A DNA stretch of 64,000 bases from C-114 sp963719285 (GTDB lineage Bacteria; Chloroflexota; Limnocylindria; Limnocylindrales; CSP1-4): NCBI GenBank assembly GCA_963719285.1, contig CAVRBO010000001.1, forward strand, positions 620,001 through 684,000. The letters are read 5' to 3'. The position numbers and the translations under genes were made by a program. Numbering within the stretch: position 1 is the first letter of the stretch; every line of letters begins with the position of its first letter. Shown here piece by piece: positions 27,301 through 34,426 of this stretch. Under the pieces are notes generated by a model. That model saw only the letters and a list, made by a program, of their open reading frames with translations. It ran no database searches and was not told where the DNA came from.

Positions 27301-28061
27301 GCGACCCGCGCGGCCCCCTCGTGCCAGCGGACATGCGCGCTGGCCAGCAGCTCCCGAACGAGCTCCTCGCCGGCCGTTTCGCGGGTGGCCTGCTGCTGTG
27401 CCTGCGCCGCGAGCCGGCGCGCCTGCGGCCGGAGCTCGGCCAGGATGTCCTGGACCCGGCCGAGGTTCGTCTCGGCCTCGACCAGCTGATCCTCGGCGCG
27501 CCGACGCCGTCGCTCGTGACGGCGGACCCCGGCGACCTCCTCGAACAGCGGCCGCCGCTCGTCCGGGCGCAGCGCGAGCGCCTGGTCGACCATCCCCTGG
27601 CCGATGAACAGGAACGCGTTGTCGGCGAGGTGCGCGGCGTCGAGCAGGTCGACGAGGTCGCGCAGGCGCACGCGGCCCTTGTTGAGCAGGTAGTCGTTCT
27701 CGCCCGACCGGTACAGCCGGCGGCCGATCTCGAGGACCCGGTAGTCCACCGGGAGGAGGCCGTCGGCGTTGTCCAGGATGAGCGTGACGTCGGCCATGCC
27801 GATCGCCGCGCGGCGTTCGGACCCGGCGAAGATGACGTCCTCGCTCTTGCGGGTCCGGAGCGATCGTCCCTGCTCGCCGAGGGCCCAGCGCAGGGCATCG
27901 GCAAGGTTGCTCTTGCCCGACCCGTTCGGGCCCACGATCGCGCTGATCCCCCCGCCGAACTCGACGACCGTTCTCTCGGCGAACGACTTGAAGCCGTGGA
28001 GCCGGAGACCGAGCAGTCGAGGCGGGGCGCTCACGAGCGGCCGGCCATGGTCACGAGGCAT
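24363..28061 (-). CDS. smc: Chromosome segregation ATPase SMC
   Basis: Condensin core, 1232 residues. Walker A GPNGSGKS (44-51) is in the N-terminal head. Two very long Ala/Arg/Glu-rich coiled coils flank a hinge (about 520-660), and the C-terminal head has LSGGERALTAVALLFA (ABC signature) and FCVLDEVDAALDEANV (Walker B). ATG 28061 overlaps rnc by 11 nt; an in-frame GTG at 28034 is an alternative. scpA and scpB are not in the window. Coiled coils are unusually Ala-rich, consistent with high GC. Confidence 0.95.
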   Translation of the reverse strand: MPRDHGRPLVSAPPRLLGLRLHGFKSFAERTVVEFGGGISAIVGPNGSGKSNLADALRWALGEQGRSLRTRKSEDVIFAGSERRAAIGMADVTLILDNADGLLPVDYRVLEIGRRLYRSGENDYLLNKGRVRLRDLVDLLDAAHLADNAFLFIGQGMVDQALALRPDERRPLFEEVAGVRRHERRRRRAEDQLVEAETNLGRVQDILAELRPQARRLAAQAQQQATRETAGEELVRELLASAHVRWHEGAARVATTGSALAVARAGMDRALAALTAAEGEAAAIARALAARTSAAAALRTDHDAANAAVAEARLTEARVAGELAATVRDRARLDGEGLAAEADLALQRRISAEPVPTRDVDAAAELSSAERELADALAELGALGTARAVEGEAAAALRRAATARAAELETARRRAADATHRAEAEQGDLDTLAGRLAQAEREAESARGWLAAAIATETEARTRREAARSAAEVTEASRDRAAEEATAARARAADLGARLEALRARMDEDEARPIAKAVRRVGGKRVDAGLAVEPALRPAVEAALGEVARAYQVERAAVGDLGGVRGTVVIAAGGTPAAVGQRGHGEDRVVARAVDLGGGWLGEAVRADPLGAASRWLANAVWVPDLAALIELQRDLPAGWLAVVRDGTAVAGPLTVAFGTADGALERRATAETLTAEHAGATAEERSASAAATEATQAAASARRALDEARDAEDRAASERRRAEEDERVAGRARESAAREAAWQAAQVERLRTAAAVAQAAVAAMAAGETRLETPPGASTVDAAALAAWERRAGELRTRRDRLAAALAELDSVRRTAEDRRARAETIATLDEQRLAAADREVAALVEREDSLRLELAAAGRALALAKEREAATRAALDAAQSSDIADRQRLTTAETAATRAREGLRVAEARSRSAEVADLEARLGLDAIREGLLVELAALGELGLEALGRSVVGGAADPGSAHAATPDDVADAEAREDDQALATGLASAAIAWAATPPPAEAPSAARLATLRRRYHELGAANPFAVTEYAQVRERLDAMEAQERDLRTAIADTRRLIEELSTMVADQFRTTFHALEGAFDARFQQLFGGGYARLSLTEPGDLASTGVEIVARPPGKKAQALAMLSGGERALTAVALLFAMLEVRPVPFCVLDEVDAALDEANVGRFAEALRSLADDTQFIVITHNRGTIEMADALYGVTVGEDSVSRVISLRLDEATAIADRAALERVPVAG

Positions 28062-28752
28062 CCTCGGCCGCCAGTGCCTCGAGCGCTCGCTCGGCGGCGG
28101 CGGTCTCGGCGACCCGGCGCGAGGGTCCCACGCCCCAGCCCAGGACGCGGCCGTTGACCGCGACCTCGATCTGGAAGGTCTTCTCGTGGTCGGGTCCCGA
28201 CGCATCGACGACCCGATAGTGGGGCCGCTCGCCCGTGGTCCGCTGGGTCCGTTCCTGCAGGCGGCTCTTGGGGCTCTTGAGGTTCGTGATCGAGGTGAAT
28301 CGCTCGAGCTCGGGCGACGCCAGCGCGAGGAGCCAATCGCGGGTGGCCTCGTAGCCCAGGTCGAGATAGAGCGCGCCGCACAACGCCTCGAATGCGGATG
28401 CGAGCAGGGATGCACGTTTCCGACCGCCGCGGCTCGCCTCGCCCTCGCCGAGGAGGAGCTCGTCACCGAGCGAGATCCGGGTGGCCAGCCGAGCCAGGCC
28501 GACCGTCGAGACGATGACCGCGCGGCGCGCGGAGAGCAGGCCCTCGTCGTCGTCGGGATGGCCGTAGTACACGGCCTGGCTGATCGCCAGGTTCACGACG
28601 GCATCGCCCAGGAACTCGAGACGTTCGTTGTGGGTCGGCGCCGCGTCGGGGTGCTCGTGCAGGTAGCTGCTGTGGACGAGCGCCTGGTGGAGGAGACCCG
28701 GATCCCCGGGTTCGAGGCCGAGGCGGCCCGCGAGTGAGGCTGTCGCGCTCAC
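28051..28752 (-). CDS. rnc: Ribonuclease III
   Basis: Cleaves double-stranded RNA in rRNA precursors and mRNAs. 233 residues: catalytic signature NERLEFLGDAVV (42-53), ALCGALYLDLGYEATRDW with the second acidic cluster (the usual Glu is in the ALCGALY..D helix region), then a dsRNA-binding domain (about 155-233: KSRLQERTQ, GWGVGPSRRVAETAAAERALE). GTG 28752 is chosen because family similarity begins there; an upstream in-frame start would overlap acpP. Confidence 0.94.
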   Translation of the reverse strand: MSATASLAGRLGLEPGDPGLLHQALVHSSYLHEHPDAAPTHNERLEFLGDAVVNLAISQAVYYGHPDDDEGLLSARRAVIVSTVGLARLATRISLGDELLLGEGEASRGGRKRASLLASAFEALCGALYLDLGYEATRDWLLALASPELERFTSITNLKSPKSRLQERTQRTTGERPHYRVVDASGPDHEKTFQIEVAVNGRVLGWGVGPSRRVAETAAAERALEALAAEDAS

Positions 28753-28780
28753 GAAGCCCGGGTCGACCGGCGGGCCCGGA

Positions 28781-29017
28781 CTAGGTCGCGCGCTCGTCGA
28801 TGTACTCGACCGCGTCCTGGACGGTGCGGATCTTCTCGGCATCCTCGTCCGAGATCTCCGTCCCGAACTCCTCTTCGAGACTCATGATCAGCTCCACGAG
28901 ATCGAGAGAGTCCGCGTTCAGGTCGTCGACGAATGAGGCTTCCGGCTTGACCTCGTCCTCGTCGACGCCGAGCTGCTCGACGACGATCTTCTTCAGGCGA
29001 TCATAGGTCGTGGCCAC
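28781..29017 (-). CDS. acpP: Acyl carrier protein
   Basis: 78-residue acidic protein carrying growing acyl chains on phosphopantetheine. Modification site Ser37 lies in ADSLDLVELIMSLEEEFG. It sits between nusB and rnc, in the same group as plsX, which makes acyl-phosphate from acyl-ACP; the plsX-acpP-rnc-smc arrangement is common. A good AGGAGA lies upstream of ATG 29017. Confidence 0.97.
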   Translation of the reverse strand: MATTYDRLKKIVVEQLGVDEDEVKPEASFVDDLNADSLDLVELIMSLEEEFGTEISDEDAEKIRTVQDAVEYIDERAT

Positions 29018-29050
29018 TGACTCTCTCCTCCTGGGCGGACTGCCGTGTGA

Positions 29051-29545
29051 TCAGCTGCCGCGGGGTCCTGCTGGTCGGGATGCGCCGTGCCGGGCTAGCG
29101 CGGCGGGGCTCTCGGATGCGATCTTCCCGAGCACCCCGTTCATCAGACGGCGCATCGGGTCTCCACTGTAGATCCGTGCCAGCTCGACCCACTCGGCGAT
29201 CGCCACCCGGGCCGGCGTCGTGCCGGAGTGTAGCACCTCACCAAGGGCGCAACGGAGTAGCGCGCGGTCCATCCGGGCGAGCGACACGACCGGGTACTGG
29301 GGGGCCGCGGCCCCGATCGCGATGTCGATCCGCTCCCGCTCCGCGACCACGGCGGCGACGATCGCGCGGGCCAACCCGGCCGACGCGGGATCGCCCTCGG
29401 CTTCGGCCAGGTGGCGCTCCAGGATCGCCTCGGGCGTGCGCTGGCCGAACTCCGCTTCGAAGACCGCCGAGAGGGCGAGCCGACGGCCGGCACGCATCGA
29501 TCGGGCCCGATCGGTTCGTGCGGGAGCCGCCCGGCGTTCCGTCAC
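29051..29545 (-). CDS. nusB: Transcription antitermination factor NusB
   Basis: All-helical RNA-binding protein that acts with NusE/S10 at rRNA boxA. 164 residues: ARRxAL-type start seen as GRRLALSAVFEAEFGQ, then YPVVSLARMDRALLRCALGEVL and VAIAEWVELARIYSGDPMRRLMNGVLGKIA, the NusB C-terminal signature. GTG 29545 lies 13 nt after the asp23 stop; an internal ATG (MRAGRRLAL) about 16 codons later is possible. A copy of the promoter element falls inside this gene at 29227. Confidence 0.93.
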   Translation of the reverse strand: MTERRAAPARTDRARSMRAGRRLALSAVFEAEFGQRTPEAILERHLAEAEGDPASAGLARAIVAAVVAERERIDIAIGAAAPQYPVVSLARMDRALLRCALGEVLHSGTTPARVAIAEWVELARIYSGDPMRRLMNGVLGKIASESPAALARHGASRPAGPRGS

Positions 29546-29558
29546 GGCCGGGCGCCGG

Positions 29559-29873
29559 TCAGGCGCCGACGCCGTCGACGACGACGCTGACCGCACCGAG
29601 CTCCAGGGCCAGCAGCCGTTCGAGGGCCGCGCCGACGGCGTCGCGCACCGCGCGGGTCAGCGGGCCGAGCGGCTGCGTGGGCCGGGCCACGATGGCCAGG
29701 CGCACCTGGACGGCACCATCGACGATCCGCACGTGGACGGACTTGCCGCCCAGCCAGCGCCGCCAGGCCGGTCCGCCGTGGCCGATCCGGCACACGCCCG
29801 GCACGCCCAGCGCGGCGAGGCGGACCATCTCCTCGATGACCGCCGGTCCGATGGCCAGGCGAGGGCTGGTCAC
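29559..29873 (-). CDS. Asp23/Gls24 family protein
   Basis: 104-residue Asp23-family protein: AIGPAVIEEMVRLAALGVPGVCRIG at the start, VRIVDGAVQVRLAIVARPTQPLGPLTRAVRDAV in the middle, and VSVVVDGVG at the end. Homologues in Firmicutes are abundant envelope-associated proteins (with AmaP) or the YqhY type next to nusB and accA, linked to acetyl-CoA carboxylase control. The nusB neighbourhood suggests the YqhY type (inference). GTG 29873 overlaps the plsX stop (GTGA). Confidence 0.82.
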   Translation of the reverse strand: MTSPRLAIGPAVIEEMVRLAALGVPGVCRIGHGGPAWRRWLGGKSVHVRIVDGAVQVRLAIVARPTQPLGPLTRAVRDAVGAALERLLALELGAVSVVVDGVGA

Positions 29874-31015
29874 GACGACGACGCCTCGACGGCCGGGATG
29901 TCCTCCCCCGCCAGGGCATCGTCGACGAGCAGGCCGTCATCCACGAGCAGCTCGTCCGGGAGCGGCGTCTCGGGCTCCGGCTCCGCGCGGAACGCGTCGG
30001 CGATCGCGGCCGGGATACCCGCCCGGGCGGCGGCGGCTCCGACGGCCACGGCGTACGAGATCATCCGCCGCTTCGCCCGCCCGTGGGTGATGAGGACGGT
30101 CCCGCGGACACCGAGCAGCGGCGACCCGCCGAGCTTCTCGTAGTCGAAGACCTCGCGGATCCGGGCCACCCCGGGTTTGAGCAGCAGGTAGGCGAGCTTG
30201 CCCCGCCAGTCGCGCTCGAACTCGCGCCGCAGGAGGCCGCGCAGGATGAAGTTCGACAGACCCTCGAAGAACTTGATCGTGACGTTGCCCACGGCCGCGT
30301 CGCACACGACGACATCGGCGACGTGCTCCGCCAGGTGGCGGCCCTCGACGTTGCCGATGAAGTTGAGGTCCGTTGCCCGCACGAGCGCGGTGGCTTCCTG
30401 GACCCGGGCCTCGCCCTTGCCCGACTCCTCGCCGATCGACAGGAGGGCGACGCTCGGGGACGTCACGCCAAGCACCCGCTCCGCGTACAGGGCGCCCATC
30501 CGCGCGTACTGGGCCAGGTTGTGGCCCGTGGAATCGGTCGTCGCGCCGATGTCGAGGAGGACGAACGGTCCCTTCTCGGTCGTCATCTGGACCGCCAGGG
30601 CGGGCCGGTCCACGCCGGGCAGGCGCTTGAGGTTGAGGATCGCCGAGGCCACGCCGGCGCCCGTGTGGCCGGCCGTGACGACCGCGTCGGCCTCGCCGTC
30701 GCGGACGAGGCGCATGCACACGTTGATCGACGCGTCGCGCTTCCGCCGGACGGCCGCCGCCGGATGCTCGTCCATGCCGACGACGCCGGCCGCGGCGACC
30801 AGGCGGACGTTCGCCGGGATCCCGCCCTCTGCGGCGCCGACCGCCCGGATCTTCGTCTCGTCGCCCACGAGCACGATCTCGTCATCCGGCAGCTCGCGGG
30901 CCGCCATCAGGGCACCGGCGACGACCTCGAGCGGGGCGTGATCGCCGCCCATCGCGTCGACCGCGACACGGGCGGAACCCGCCCCACTGGCGCGCCGGAC
31001 GAGACTCAGGTCCAT
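29870..31015 (-). CDS. plsX: Phosphate acyltransferase PlsX
   Basis: Converts acyl-ACP to acyl-phosphate for phospholipid synthesis. 381 residues; VAVDAMGGDHAPLEVV (17-32), VVTAGHTGAGVASAI, DIGATTDSTGHNLAQYARMG, and NFIGNVEGRHLAEHVADVVVCDAAVGN. The last ~35 residues are an acidic tail. ATG 31015 lies 62 nt after rpmF. The yceD-rpmF-plsX order matches the enterobacterial cluster that couples ribosome and fatty-acid genes. Confidence 0.95.
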   Translation of the reverse strand: MDLSLVRRASGAGSARVAVDAMGGDHAPLEVVAGALMAARELPDDEIVLVGDETKIRAVGAAEGGIPANVRLVAAAGVVGMDEHPAAAVRRKRDASINVCMRLVRDGEADAVVTAGHTGAGVASAILNLKRLPGVDRPALAVQMTTEKGPFVLLDIGATTDSTGHNLAQYARMGALYAERVLGVTSPSVALLSIGEESGKGEARVQEATALVRATDLNFIGNVEGRHLAEHVADVVVCDAAVGNVTIKFFEGLSNFILRGLLRREFERDWRGKLAYLLLKPGVARIREVFDYEKLGGSPLLGVRGTVLITHGRAKRRMISYAVAVGAAAARAGIPAAIADAFRAEPEPETPLPDELLVDDGLLVDDALAGEDIPAVEASSS

Positions 31016-31077
31016 CGGGGCTCCGCGCGACTCTGGGGTCAGGTCTGGGTCGGGCTGGCGGACGAGGTCGGCCGGGC

Positions 31078-31281
31078 CTAGGAGGCCGGCCGCTCGTCGG
31101 CGACGGACTTGACTTCGATCGCCGGGTGGCCGTCGTAGTAGCCACAGTTCGGGCAGGCATGGTGCTGGAGCTTCGGCTGGTGGCAGTGCGAACACTCGTC
31201 GAGGTGGGGCAGGCTGATCGCGAGGTGAGACCGGCGCTCGCCCTGGCGGGCGTGCGACACGCGTCGCTTCGGGACTCCCAT
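31078..31281 (-). CDS. rpmF: 50S ribosomal protein L32 (zinc-binding form)
   Basis: 67-residue bL32: MGVPKRRVSHARQGERRSH is the typical N-terminus. Four cysteines (C30, C33, C43, C46) form the zinc ribbon, so this is the C+ type that depends on zinc. It lies 119 nt after yceD. A TAAACT hexamer overlapping the yceD stop (31398-31403) could be an extra promoter, but it lacks the TG extension. Confidence 0.95.
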   Translation of the reverse strand: MGVPKRRVSHARQGERRSHLAISLPHLDECSHCHQPKLQHHACPNCGYYDGHPAIEVKSVADERPAS

Positions 31282-31400
31282 GTGGTTCGTGGCTCCTTTC
31301 GGTCGCGGGCCGGGCGGGCGCGCGCGCTGGATGCTTGCGAGTCTGGCCGGCCGGGCTCGTGCCGAGGAGCGCGAGGAACAGGTGGGGCCGACGGTCGAGT

Positions 31401-31973
31401 TTAGTCGCTCCGGCGAGCCCCGTCATCCGGCGCCGCGACGCGGAACGCCCGGAGCGCCTCCAGCCGGGGGTCGATGTCCGCGTCGGGGTGATCGTGCGGC
31501 CCGCTCGCGAGCTCGAGCCCGCAGGTCGGGCAGAGGCCCGGGCAGTCGGGCCGGCACAGGGGCGCGATCGGCTCGGCGAGCGAGACGGCCTCGCGGACGA
31601 TCGGCTCGAGGTCGAGCTCGTGGTGCTCGGTCAGCCGGAGCACCTCGGGCTCCGCGGAGGTGTCGAGGACCTTGCCGGTCGTGAGGTCGATGGACGGCAG
31701 GACCTCCTCGTCGATGACGAGCGCGAGCGGCACGTCGATGTCCTTGAGGCAGCGGCTGCAGCTTCCGGCCAGGCTCGTCTTCAGCCGGGCGGTCACGAGC
31801 ACGCCACGGTTCGTGCGCCGGACCGTCACCGATCCCTCGATCGGATCGGCCAGACGGAGGTCGTCGTCGAGCGGGATCGCGACCCCGGCGAGCGGGAACG
31901 TCCGGGCGGCGCCGGGCGGCTCGGCGAGCAGGCCGGCGAGCGGCCAGGTCAGTGGATCGCGATCGAGGGGCAC
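31401..31973 (-). CDS. yceD: YceD/DUF177 family protein (large-subunit rRNA accumulation)
   Basis: 190 residues. Family hallmarks: VTARLKTSLAGSCSRCLKDI with a CxxC, LDLEPIVREAVSLAEPIAPLC, and the C-terminal CRPDCPGLCPTCG metal-binding cluster. YceD is required for normal 23S rRNA accumulation in E. coli and maize plastids, and is almost always paired with rpmF, as here. ATG 31973 follows the coiled-coil gene with 2 nt between. Confidence 0.92.
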   Translation of the reverse strand: MPLDRDPLTWPLAGLLAEPPGAARTFPLAGVAIPLDDDLRLADPIEGSVTVRRTNRGVLVTARLKTSLAGSCSRCLKDIDVPLALVIDEEVLPSIDLTTGKVLDTSAEPEVLRLTEHHELDLEPIVREAVSLAEPIAPLCRPDCPGLCPTCGLELASGPHDHPDADIDPRLEALRAFRVAAPDDGARRSD

Positions 31974-31975
31974 GC

Positions 31976-32524
31976 TCAGAAACGGGTCGCTTGCGCGGCT
32001 CCGTTCGCCTCGTCCTCGGAGTACTCGTCCAGGTCCTGGTCGTCGATGGCGTCCTCGCCGTCGCCGGTGCGCAGGGCGGCCCGACGCTCGTCGAGCAGGG
32101 CGATGCCCTTCTTGATGCTCTGGAGGGTCCGGACGACGTCACCCTCCAGGCCGATGAGGACCGAGGCGGCGTACTCGTCCGCACCGCGCCGAACCTCGTC
32201 GCTGTCGCCCTGGGCGGCCGCGATGATCTGGCGGCTCTCGTCCTCGGCCTGCTGGGTAAGGCCGCGTTCGTCGATGAGGAACGCCGCCTGTTCCTGGGCC
32301 GTGGCGATGATCCGCTCGGCCTCCTGCTGGGCCTTCTCGATGATCCGCTCGCCCTCGGAGTTGATCCGCTTGGCTGCCCGGACCTCCTCGGGGACGGCGA
32401 CGCGGAGCTGATCGATGAGATCGAGCGCCGCCACCTGGTCGACGACGACGTTGCTCGTCAGCGGCAGCTTCTTGCCGTTGGCGACGATGGATTCGAGCCG
32501 CTCGACAAGGAAGATGATGTCGAT
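31976..32524 (-). CDS. DivIVA/ATP-synthase-b-like coiled-coil protein with apparent ATC start
   Basis: 182 residues if started at ATC 32524: MDIIFLVERLESIVANGKK, then PLTSNVVVDQVAALDLIDQL, a long helix (EGERIIEKAQQEAERIIATAQ...) and an acidic tail. Chloroflexota have similar coiled-coil proteins beside coaD/yceD, function unknown, perhaps envelope or division scaffolds. The first canonical start (GTG 32434) would delete the conserved-looking first 30 residues. The ATC has a perfect AGGAGG 8 nt upstream. No ATG, GTG or TTG is in frame between it and an upstream TAA. Confidence 0.7.
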   Translation of the reverse strand: MDIIFLVERLESIVANGKKLPLTSNVVVDQVAALDLIDQLRVAVPEEVRAAKRINSEGERIIEKAQQEAERIIATAQEQAAFLIDERGLTQQAEDESRQIIAAAQGDSDEVRRGADEYAASVLIGLEGDVVRTLQSIKKGIALLDERRAALRTGDGEDAIDDQDLDEYSEDEANGAAQATRF

Positions 32525-32531
32525 GTGGGTA

Positions 32532-32537
32532 TCCTCC
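32532..32537 (-). promoter_or_regulatory. Shine-Dalgarno that points to an ATC start
   Basis: AGGAGG on minus, followed by ATACCCAC and then ATC GAC ATC. The spacing (8 nt) is optimal for the ATC at 32524 and cannot serve the GTG at 32434, about 97 nt away. Confidence 0.65.
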
Positions 32538-32565
32538 TGCCCCGTACTCCCGACCCGTTCGGCCG

Positions 32566-32571
32566 ATTATG
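32566..32571 (-). promoter_or_regulatory. Predicted extended -10 box of the coiled-coil/yceD/rpmF unit
   Basis: CATAAT preceded by TGC on minus, in the 122-nt gap after coaD. It would give a leader of about 35 nt containing the AGGAGG. Confidence 0.55.
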
Positions 32572-32646
32572 GCACGGCGTGGCGGCGGTCCATACAGGCG
32601 ACGCGACGCGCCGATCGTCGGCGGGGCAGGCGCCGCGGTCCCGTTC

Positions 32647-33156
32647 TCATGGCCGGCGGGCCAGGGAACTCCGGAGTGCCTCGAGCGCGGCGGCCGGCAC
32701 CATCGCCGACACGTCGCCGCCGAACGTGGCGATCTCCTTGACCAGGCTCGAACTCACGTAGCTCTGCTCGAGCGAGGTCATGAAGAAGACCGAGTCGACG
32801 TCGGGAGCGAGGACCCGGTTGTTGTGGGCGAGCTGGATCTCGGTCTCGAAGTCCGAGATGGCGCGCAGGCCGCGGACGATCGATCGGGCGCCGCGCGCCC
32901 GGCAGAAGTCGACCGTCAGGCCATCGTAGGTGGCCACGTCCACGCGCCCCGCCACGTCGGCCGAGCCGGCGTCGAGGGCGGCCCGGACGATCGCGACCCG
33001 CCGCTCGGCGTCGAGCAGCGGCGCCTTGCGCGGGTTGCCGAGGACCGCCACGACCACCCGGTCGAAGACGGCGGCGGCCCGGCCGATCACGTCGAGGTGG
33101 CCGTTCGTGACCGGGTCGAACGATCCCGGATAGACGGCGATGCGGGGATCGCTCAT
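32647..33156 (-). CDS. coaD: Phosphopantetheine adenylyltransferase
   Basis: Fourth step of CoA synthesis: adenylates 4'-phosphopantetheine. 169 residues, normal length. Nucleotidyltransferase signature GSFDPVTNGH (11-20) and the C-terminal SYVSSSLVKEIATFGGDVS region with the SSS-VKE motif. GAGGAGG precedes ATG 33156, which overlaps the rsmD stop (ATGA). rsmD-coaD adjacency is near-universal. Confidence 0.97.
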   Translation of the reverse strand: MSDPRIAVYPGSFDPVTNGHLDVIGRAAAVFDRVVVAVLGNPRKAPLLDAERRVAIVRAALDAGSADVAGRVDVATYDGLTVDFCRARGARSIVRGLRAISDFETEIQLAHNNRVLAPDVDSVFFMTSLEQSYVSSSLVKEIATFGGDVSAMVPAAALEALRSSLARRP

Positions 33157-33740
33157 CCGACCTCCTCGGCGACTCGACGGTAGAACGTGAGCGCCGTCTC
33201 GCCGAAGCGGCGCTCCCGCTCCGATGCTAGCAGCCCGATCCTCGCCGGCGGACGGTCGCGCCAGAAGTGCTTGGCCACGACCCGGGCCGCCGGGGCGAGC
33301 GGAGCGTTCGCGTCCCCCAGGAGCGCCAGGACCGCAAGGAGGAGCGCCGTCTCGGCATAGGGCGGATCCACGAGCACGAGGTCGAAGCGCTCGGTGCCGG
33401 TCGTGTCGCGGCGCAGCCACGCCAGGACCTCCGCCCCGGCGACGATCGCGCCCGGGCCGGCCAGGCCCGTCGAGCTCAGGTTCTCGGCGATCGTCTTCGC
33501 GGCTCTCGCGTCTCGTTCCACGAAGACGGCCGCGGCCGCTCCCCGCGAGAGCGCCTCGATCCCCGCGGCGCCGCTTCCGGCGAACAGGTCGAGCACGCGC
33601 GCGTCCATGAGGTCGGGCTCCAGGATCGCGAACAACGTCTGCTTCACCCGGTCGGCCAGGGGCCGGGTCCCCTCCCCCGGCGGCGCGAGGAGCCGGCGGC
33701 CGGCGGCCCGACCGGCGATGACCCGGCCGGCGTCAGCCAT
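33153..33740 (-). CDS. rsmD: 16S rRNA (guanine966-N2)-methyltransferase RsmD
   Basis: SAM-dependent methyltransferase acting on 16S G966. 195 residues: RVIAGRAAGRRLLAPPGEGTRP (family N-terminus), RVLDLFAGSGAAGIEALSRGA (SAM site, 48-70), and catalytic DPPY (125-128). The ATG at 33740 overlaps the HAD gene by 8 nt. Confidence 0.95.
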   Translation of the reverse strand: MADAGRVIAGRAAGRRLLAPPGEGTRPLADRVKQTLFAILEPDLMDARVLDLFAGSGAAGIEALSRGAAAAVFVERDARAAKTIAENLSSTGLAGPGAIVAGAEVLAWLRRDTTGTERFDLVLVDPPYAETALLLAVLALLGDANAPLAPAARVVAKHFWRDRPPARIGLLASERERRFGETALTFYRRVAEEVG

Positions 33741-34425
33741 CGATCCGAGCGGTGGTCGATGCGTCCATGGGCTCGAGCACCTCGAGCAGGCCGGCGAGGG
33801 AGTCGACGACGAGCACGTCGGGATCGAGCGGCGCGGTCCCGGTCCCGGTCCCGATCGCCGCCCACGGCCCTCGGCGGAGCAGGATCCCGGACATGCCCGC
33901 CGCTCGTGCCGGTACGACGTCGTTGTCGAGTCGGTCGCCGACGTACGCGATGGCCGCCGTCGAGTCGCCCGTCGCCGCCGCCAGTCGCTCGAAGAAGCGC
34001 GGATCGGGCTTCGCGGCGCCGAACGTCTGCGAGCTCGCGACGAGATCGAACGGGAGGCCCAGCCGCTCCATCGCCTGTTCCGTCGTCGCCGGCTGGTTGC
34101 CGGCGATCCCGATGCGGAAACCAGCCACCCGCAGCGTGGCCAACCCGGCGCGGACATCGGGGTACAGGTCCTCCGGCTCGATCCGCGACGGCGGCGGGAC
34201 GCCGCGCTCGACACGTAACGCGCGCCAGTCGACGCCGGGCGCGACCACGTCGAACACCCGCCGGTGGTCCTCGCCCCGGGCGATCACGGCCCCCAGCGCG
34301 GCGGTGAAGGTGAAGCGCGGCACGCCGAGGATGTCGGCCCACTCGTGCCACATCCGGCTCTCGTCGATGAGGGTCTCGCCGACGTCGAACACGATCCACC
34401 GGACGCGTGGTCGCCGGGCCGCCAT
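33733..34425 (-). CDS. HAD-superfamily hydrolase with DVGET motif I
   Basis: 230 residues, probable phosphatase. Motif I reads FDVGETLID, so the usual second Asp (general acid/base, DxDxT) is Gly-Glu here. Motif II is IGIAGNQP (Asn/Gly in place of Ser/Thr-Gly). Motif III Lys is in AAKPDPRFF and motif IV is YVGDRLDNDVVPA. DVG-type HADs exist as a subgroup; substrate unknown. It sits between recG and rsmD, its ATG just after the recG stop. Confidence 0.85.
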   Translation of the reverse strand: MAARRPRVRWIVFDVGETLIDESRMWHEWADILGVPRFTFTAALGAVIARGEDHRRVFDVVAPGVDWRALRVERGVPPPSRIEPEDLYPDVRAGLATLRVAGFRIGIAGNQPATTEQAMERLGLPFDLVASSQTFGAAKPDPRFFERLAAATGDSTAAIAYVGDRLDNDVVPARAAGMSGILLRRGPWAAIGTGTGTAPLDPDVLVVDSLAGLLEVLEPMDASTTARIDG

Positions 34426-34426
34426 G

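Noticed and set aside
31398..31403. TAAACT as promoter for rpmF
   Set aside because: It overlaps the yceD stop codon and lacks the TGC extension; the yceD-rpmF pair is normally co-transcribed.
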